Source: JAFMJV01 sp034436555 (GTDB lineage Bacteria > Chloroflexota > Limnocylindria > Limnocylindrales > CSP1-4). From it: a stretch of 64,000 bases of DNA. Of this stretch, positions 60,791-64,000 are shown piece by piece. Numbering within the stretch: the stretch's first letter is position 1; every line of letters begins with the position of its first letter. The stretch is taken from the NCBI GenBank assembly GCA_034436555.1, contig DAOTUU010000061.1, forward strand, positions 85,107 to 149,106, in the 5' to 3' direction. The position numbers and the translations under genes are program-made. A model generated the notes under the pieces. The model was given only the letters and a program-made list of their open reading frames with translations, did no database searches and had not been told where the DNA came from.

Positions 60791-61438
60791 ATGGCTGACC
60801 AGACCGTGCGACTGCCCGACCCGCGCCTGCAGGAACGGCTCGACGCGGCCATCGATCGCGAGGGCAAGATCCCGGCCGCCCTCGCGGAGCTGGGGCCGAT
60901 CGCCGGGCGTCGCGTGGTCGTGGTGGACTCGGACGCAGGTCTGCGGGCAGCCCAGCTGGCTGCGCTGGGTGGATCGGTCATCGCATCGCCTCCGGCGGAC
61001 TCCGCCGCCATCGCGACCAGCAGTGCGGACGTGGTGGTGGCCTGCTGGTCTGCGATCCGCCCCGGGGAGGAGCAGGCCGCCGCCGAGGTCCGAGAGGCGA
61101 TGCGCATCCTCGCACCCACGGGTCGGCTGCTGGTGGTCCACGACTACGGCCGCGACGAGGTGACGCGGCTGCTGGGCCCGGCCGACCGCGAGGCGCAGCT
61201 GATCGGCTGGAGCGACCGGCGTGGACCGTTCCTGGTGAACGGCTTCAGGGTGCGCGTGCTCCATTGCTGGTGGAGTTGGGACGCGCTCGAGGAGGCGACC
61301 GCACTGCTGCGTGACGCCTTCGGGCCTGCGGGTGAGGCGGTCGCCGGCGCGATGCGACGACCCCGCCTCGCGTACAAGGTCGCCGTCTATCACCGCGATC
61401 ACGAATCGGCGCCGATCAGGCCCGGGGTGGCCGCCTGA
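60791..61438 (+). CDS. SAM-methyltransferase-like protein
   Basis: 215 residues. The Rossmann-like core shows RRVVVVDSDAGLRAAQLAAL, SADVVVACWSAIRPGEEQ and an MRILAPTGRLLVVHDYGRDE segment, the post-motif typical of class I methyltransferases. The glycine-rich SAM loop is poorly conserved (no G-x-G-x-G), so activity is uncertain. Stop overlaps the next ATG (TGATG). Substrate unknown. Confidence 0.6.
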   Translation: MADQTVRLPDPRLQERLDAAIDREGKIPAALAELGPIAGRRVVVVDSDAGLRAAQLAALGGSVIASPPADSAAIATSSADVVVACWSAIRPGEEQAAAEVREAMRILAPTGRLLVVHDYGRDEVTRLLGPADREAQLIGWSDRRGPFLVNGFRVRVLHCWWSWDALEEATALLRDAFGPAGEAVAGAMRRPRLAYKVAVYHRDHESAPIRPGVAA

Positions 61439-61734
61439 TGGTCGTCAAGGCGATGCTGGTCCTCGCGATGATCGGGGGAGCGGCGGTCGCGGCTTACGGG
61501 CTGTTCGTGGACAAGAGCGGGCAGCAGGTCGCATTCGCGACGGCCGGGCTGTTCGTGCTGGGCGTGGCCCTCGCGGTCAGTGGGTTCCTGCTGGGATCGA
61601 GCGCCATCTCCGCCGGTCGCCAGGGTCGCGGCATGATGGGGACCGCGCTCGCGTTCCTGGGCGGCCTGTTCCTGCTGGGCGCCGCCGGGGCGCTCGCGGG
61701 CGCGGTGGTGTTCGCAGTCGTGGTGCTGCTGTAG
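61438..61734 (+). CDS. Small three-helix membrane protein
   Basis: 98 residues: helices MVVKAMLVLAMIGGAAVAAY, ATAGLFVLGVALAVSGFLLG and LGGLFLLGAAGALAGAVVFA, with a short basic loop (SAGRQGRGMMG). Coupled to the methyltransferase-like gene by TGATG. No family recognised. Confidence 0.6.
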   Translation: MVVKAMLVLAMIGGAAVAAYGLFVDKSGQQVAFATAGLFVLGVALAVSGFLLGSSAISAGRQGRGMMGTALAFLGGLFLLGAAGALAGAVVFAVVVLL

Positions 61735-61843
61735 GTTGGAGCGCCTGGCGGCCGGCGTTCGCGGCGGGTGGGCGGCGGTGATGGTGGGTGGCCGCGGTGG
61801 TCGGCGACCGACAGTGGTCGGCGGCCGCGCTCGCCGCACGCGG

Positions 61844-61849
61844 TACACT
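61844..61849 (+). promoter_or_regulatory. -10 box (TACACT) of tRNA-Glu
   Basis: TACACT lies 19 bp before the tRNA 5' end, a normal distance for a tRNA promoter with a short 5' leader. No -35 consensus seen. Confidence 0.5.
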
Positions 61850-61868
61850 CGGGTCGGACGCCCTCCGC

Positions 61869-61945
61869 GCCCCCATCGTCTAGAGGCCTAGGACGCCACC
61901 CTTTCAAGGTGGAGATCAGGGGTTCGAATCCCCTTGGGGGTACCA
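61869..61945 (+). tRNA. tRNA-Glu (anticodon UUC), CCA encoded
   Basis: The cloverleaf is complete: acceptor GCCCCCA/TGGGGGT (one G-U pair), D arm, anticodon stem CCACC/GGTGG with loop CTTTCAA (anticodon TTC), T arm with GGTTCGAATCC, discriminator A and CCA. It marks the attachment site of the integrative element that follows: the recombinase gene's last codons lie inside the tRNA 3' half. Confidence 0.97.
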
Positions 61946-63406
61946 CTGCTGTATCGCGAGGAAGGGCCGCAAGGGCGGCGTCCAGGTGATCGCGGTCACC
62001 TCGCGGTCGTGGACGACTACGTTCTCGACCACGATGCGGCACAGCTCCTCCTGCCGCGCAGGGCTTGCGGCAGCGATCGCATCGCGTAGCGCCAGCACCC
62101 GGGCGCGGTGGGTGTCGAAGGCGATGACCCGGTCACCGTCAGGCAGACGTGAGAGCGCCGCCATCGCCTCTTCCCTCGCCGCCAGGTACTCGGCATCAGC
62201 AAGGTGCCCCCACTCATGCTGCTTCCGGAGCTTCTCCAAGCGCTGCTGGAGGCGCTCCCGCTGACGGCCGGCCGACACGATCTCGGGGGTCTCGACGCGC
62301 TTTCGCAACTCCGACCGGGCCCGGTCGATCACCCGGTCCGGCAGGATGCCCATCGCGATCCGGCCGAGCACGTTCGCTTCGATGACGTCGGCACGGACCT
62401 GGCGCGAGCCGCACTTCATGGGACATCGGTAGTACCGGATGTCCTTGCCGTGCTGGACATGGGCCCAGCCGCGCATCGCGGCGCCACATGAGCACGTGAG
62501 TAGCCCGCGCAGGACGTACGTCCGGTACGGCCCCGGCTTGCGTCCTGCCCTGGTCCGACCCGCGATGGCATCACGCGTCCGGCGCGCCTCCGCCTCCGTC
62601 AAGATCGGCGCATGAAGCCCCGGACGCTCGTCGCGACCGCGCTTCTCGACCACGAAGCCAAGGTAGACCCGCTCCCTGCGCACGATGTCCTTGACCGACT
62701 CGCGCGTCCAGCCGTTGCCGCGATGGGGGACGCCCTCGGCATCGAGCGTGCGAGCCACGTCGACGAGCGAGTGGCGGTTGAGCTCCCGGAACACGCGCCG
62801 CACCACCTCAGCCTCTTCAGGCACGATCTCCCACCGACGGGGATGGACCAGGTTGCCGGCTTCGTCCCGCACGCTCCGGTATCCGAAGGGGTCATGCCCA
62901 CGCGGGCGCCCGTCCTCGAAGAGCCGCCGCTGCATCCGGGTCATGCGCTCCGCATCCAGATCCCGCTGGAGCTGGGCGGCCGAGCAGAGCTGCGCGAACA
63001 TGTAGCTTCCGGTGGCACCCTGGAAGGCCGCCCCCGGCATGTTGACCACCTGCAGCTGGACATTGTGCCGCTCCAGCTCGTGCTTCAGGTCCAGCATCAA
63101 TCGCGCGTTCCTGCCGAGCCTCGAGAGGTCGTAGACGATCACGGACGCTGCCTGACCCGACGCGACGGTGGCGAGGAGCGTCTTCCAGCCTTCCCGCTCG
63201 GCGCTGTAGCCCGATTGGTGGCCCCCGGAGTCGCTGATGACCCGCACCGGAGCTCCAGCCGGTACCAAGGCCCGACACGCGGCCTCCTGGAGCTCGTCGG
63301 AGACGTCGGCGGCGGTCGCTTCCTTGTAGCTCCGCCTCACGTAGATCAGATGGGTGGCCACGGGCACATGGACGCTCTGACAGCCCGACAAGGCAAGTGC
63401 GCTCAT
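61916..63406 (-). CDS. Large serine recombinase (integrase) of an element at tRNA-Glu
   Basis: 496 residues. Resolvase domain: THLIYVRRSYKEATA (catalytic Ser26), VIVYDLSRLGRNARLMLDLK and FAQLCSAAQLQRDLDAERMT. Recombinase domain: GRPRGHDPFGYRSV and GWTRESVKDIVRRERVYLGF. Zinc-ribbon domain: LLTCSCGAAMRGW...YYRCPMKCGSR; a coiled-coil region follows (RQRERLQQRLEKLRKQHEWG). It should integrate the element by site-specific strand exchange. The last ten codons (WYPQGDSNP-stop) are read from the antisense of tRNA-Glu, so the integration event may have set the stop codon. The start overlaps the stop of a 65-residue ORF (ATGA). Confidence 0.93.
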   Translation of the reverse strand: MSALALSGCQSVHVPVATHLIYVRRSYKEATAADVSDELQEAACRALVPAGAPVRVISDSGGHQSGYSAEREGWKTLLATVASGQAASVIVYDLSRLGRNARLMLDLKHELERHNVQLQVVNMPGAAFQGATGSYMFAQLCSAAQLQRDLDAERMTRMQRRLFEDGRPRGHDPFGYRSVRDEAGNLVHPRRWEIVPEEAEVVRRVFRELNRHSLVDVARTLDAEGVPHRGNGWTRESVKDIVRRERVYLGFVVEKRGRDERPGLHAPILTEAEARRTRDAIAGRTRAGRKPGPYRTYVLRGLLTCSCGAAMRGWAHVQHGKDIRYYRCPMKCGSRQVRADVIEANVLGRIAMGILPDRVIDRARSELRKRVETPEIVSAGRQRERLQQRLEKLRKQHEWGHLADAEYLAAREEAMAALSRLPDGDRVIAFDTHRARVLALRDAIAAASPARQEELCRIVVENVVVHDREVTAITWTPPLRPFLAIQQWYPQGDSNP

Positions 63407-63600
63407 CGATCGCCGTTCCCTGCGAGCGCCGCATCCGCCGACACCTCGGCGAGCCAGATGGCGAGGCGATCGAGGGTGTCGTCGCCAGACTCCGGATGAG
63501 CCCGCTGCGGACCCGGCATCCGGTCGGTCAGATCGGAGGCCACGCCGATGGTCGCGTCCGGGGCGAAAGGCACCCGGTCGATCGGCGCCTGCTCTCTCAT
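63403..63600 (-). CDS. 65-residue small protein coupled to the recombinase
   Basis: ATG at 63600 overlaps the stop of the upstream ORF and its own stop overlaps the recombinase ATG (both ATGA). Acidic overall, with a predicted C-terminal helix (DDTLDRLAIWLAEVSADAAL). No homologue recognised. By position it could be a directionality factor or regulator, but its sequence does not show a DNA-binding motif. Confidence 0.5.
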   Translation of the reverse strand: MREQAPIDRVPFAPDATIGVASDLTDRMPGPQRAHPESGDDTLDRLAIWLAEVSADAALAGNGDR

Positions 63601-63914
63601 GCCGCACCCGGCCCCGGTATCCCATCGATCTCGACGTCGGTGAAGAACCGTGCGGCAAGCGGGTTGGACGGTCGACGGTCGTGGCGGGCAGAGCCGATGG
63701 ATCCGAACGCCGGCCGATGTTCGGCGCAGTAGATGAGCTCCTGCAGGAGCTCATCTACCGGGCACCGGCAGCCATCCCAGGACGCCTGATCAGTCTTCGC
63801 GACGGCTGACGTAACCGACGGTGACGCCGGGAGGTCACTGGACCGCGTCGTCCCTCCCAGGTCAGCATGCTCGGCCGCCGCCCTGTCTGTCAGGATGAGG
63901 TGAGACACGGGCAC
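63597..63914 (-). CDS. Small protein at the head of the recombinase operon; start uncertain
   Basis: About 105 residues from a GTG at 63914; an ATG at 63998 is also in frame. Composition is polar (SHLILTDRAAAEHADLGG, WDGCRCPVDELLQELIYCAE) with three Cys near the middle (C-R-C and Y-C). Part of it is encoded by a perfect 30-bp palindrome. It ends in an ATGA overlap with the 65-residue ORF. No known domain. Confidence 0.45.
   Translation of the reverse strand: MPVSHLILTDRAAAEHADLGGTTRSSDLPASPSVTSAVAKTDQASWDGCRCPVDELLQELIYCAEHRPAFGSIGSARHDRRPSNPLAARFFTDVEIDGIPGPGAA
63729..63758. repeat. 30-bp perfect palindrome inside the recombinase operon
   Basis: The arms are gtagatgagctcctg and its exact complement, with no spacer. 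It codes V-D-E-L-L-Q-E-L-I-Y in the small ORF. A perfect palindrome of this length is very unlikely by chance. It may be a binding site for an element protein, a hairpin, or an attachment or transfer-related site. Confidence 0.85.
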
Positions 63915-64000
63915 CGACCCGTCATCCCACAGGGGCGAGAAGGAACCAGCCTGACGACCATGACCCTCACCACGCTGACCATGGAGCGCGCGCATCATGC

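Noticed and set aside
61494..62042. Minus-strand frame giving an R-G-F-E-P-L-I type peptide across the tRNA
   Set aside because: A well-known artefact of translating the antisense of tRNA genes; the tRNA-Glu is real.
63961..64000. Possible + strand gene start (ATG at 63961, reading M-T-L-T-T-L-T-M-E-R) running off the right edge
   Set aside because: Only 13 codons are visible and GAAGGA lies 13 nt upstream. Too little to support a call.

Overview
The window is about 64 kb of gene-dense, very GC-rich bacterial DNA (about 70% G+C by eye). Genes lie nose to tail, often with ATGA, GTGA or TGATG overlaps. High GC, short intergenic spaces, many -10 boxes placed 6-12 nt from start codons (leaderless-type mRNAs), a CGAAC-N4-GTTCG LexA box, DUF5317, a BTAD regulator and DUF3105 suggest a Chloroflexota lineage of the high-GC Limnocylindria/Ellin6529 kind. 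Actinomycetota is the second choice. This placement is inference; there is no rRNA in the window.

Layout. 1-8.9 kb: envelope glycan genes (two GT39-like and one GT87-like membrane proteins, a polyprenyl-type GT2, an Acetyltransf_6/FemAB-like protein, a GT4, a PIG-L/LmbE deacetylase). 8.9-13 kb: Pcm repair methyltransferase, a Pro/Ala-rich membrane protein, a small coiled-coil membrane protein and a DUF5317-MFS fusion. 13.1-18.4 kb: a giant STAND-ATPase/BTAD regulator, two tiny overlapping ORFs not previously called, and a membrane HD-GYP protein. This stretch carries a clear low-GC trough that cuts through the two large genes. 18.4-24.2 kb: dodecin, a secreted protein, dnaB, then lexA divergent from DUF1232-rplI-dinB. 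24.25-25.74 kb: an IS110-family element with a long non-coding left end expected to encode a bridge RNA, followed by a promoter with tandem LexA boxes driving a small gene.

26.2-39.6 kb: a histidine-degradation and one-carbon block (FchA cyclodeaminase, Fhs, HutH, HutU, FtcD, HutI). Together these take histidine to glutamate and load the formimino carbon on tetrahydrofolate, from which Fhs can release formate with ATP formation. It is interleaved with a phosphatase, a lipoprotein, a GNAT protein and a small-ORF/DUF2089/DUF4097/SHOCT-like operon. 39.6-50.8 kb: an MBL hydrolase, a huge PASTA-array protein without a kinase, argS, a second MBL hydrolase, a HAD phosphatase, a Kbl/BioF-type enzyme, a DUF3105 protein and a small membrane protein. 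51.1-60.7 kb: a LacI-controlled maltodextrin operon (binding protein, two permeases, a secreted GH13 with Fn3 and starch-binding domains, a cytoplasmic GH13). 60.8-61.7 kb: a methyltransferase-like protein and a small membrane protein.

61.87-64 kb: tRNA-Glu(UUC), then the edge of an integrative element whose large serine recombinase reads into the tRNA 3' half, preceded by two coupled small ORFs, one containing a perfect 30-bp palindrome. The most novel-looking unit is the regulator / two-peptide / HD-GYP cassette at 13.1-18.4 kb.
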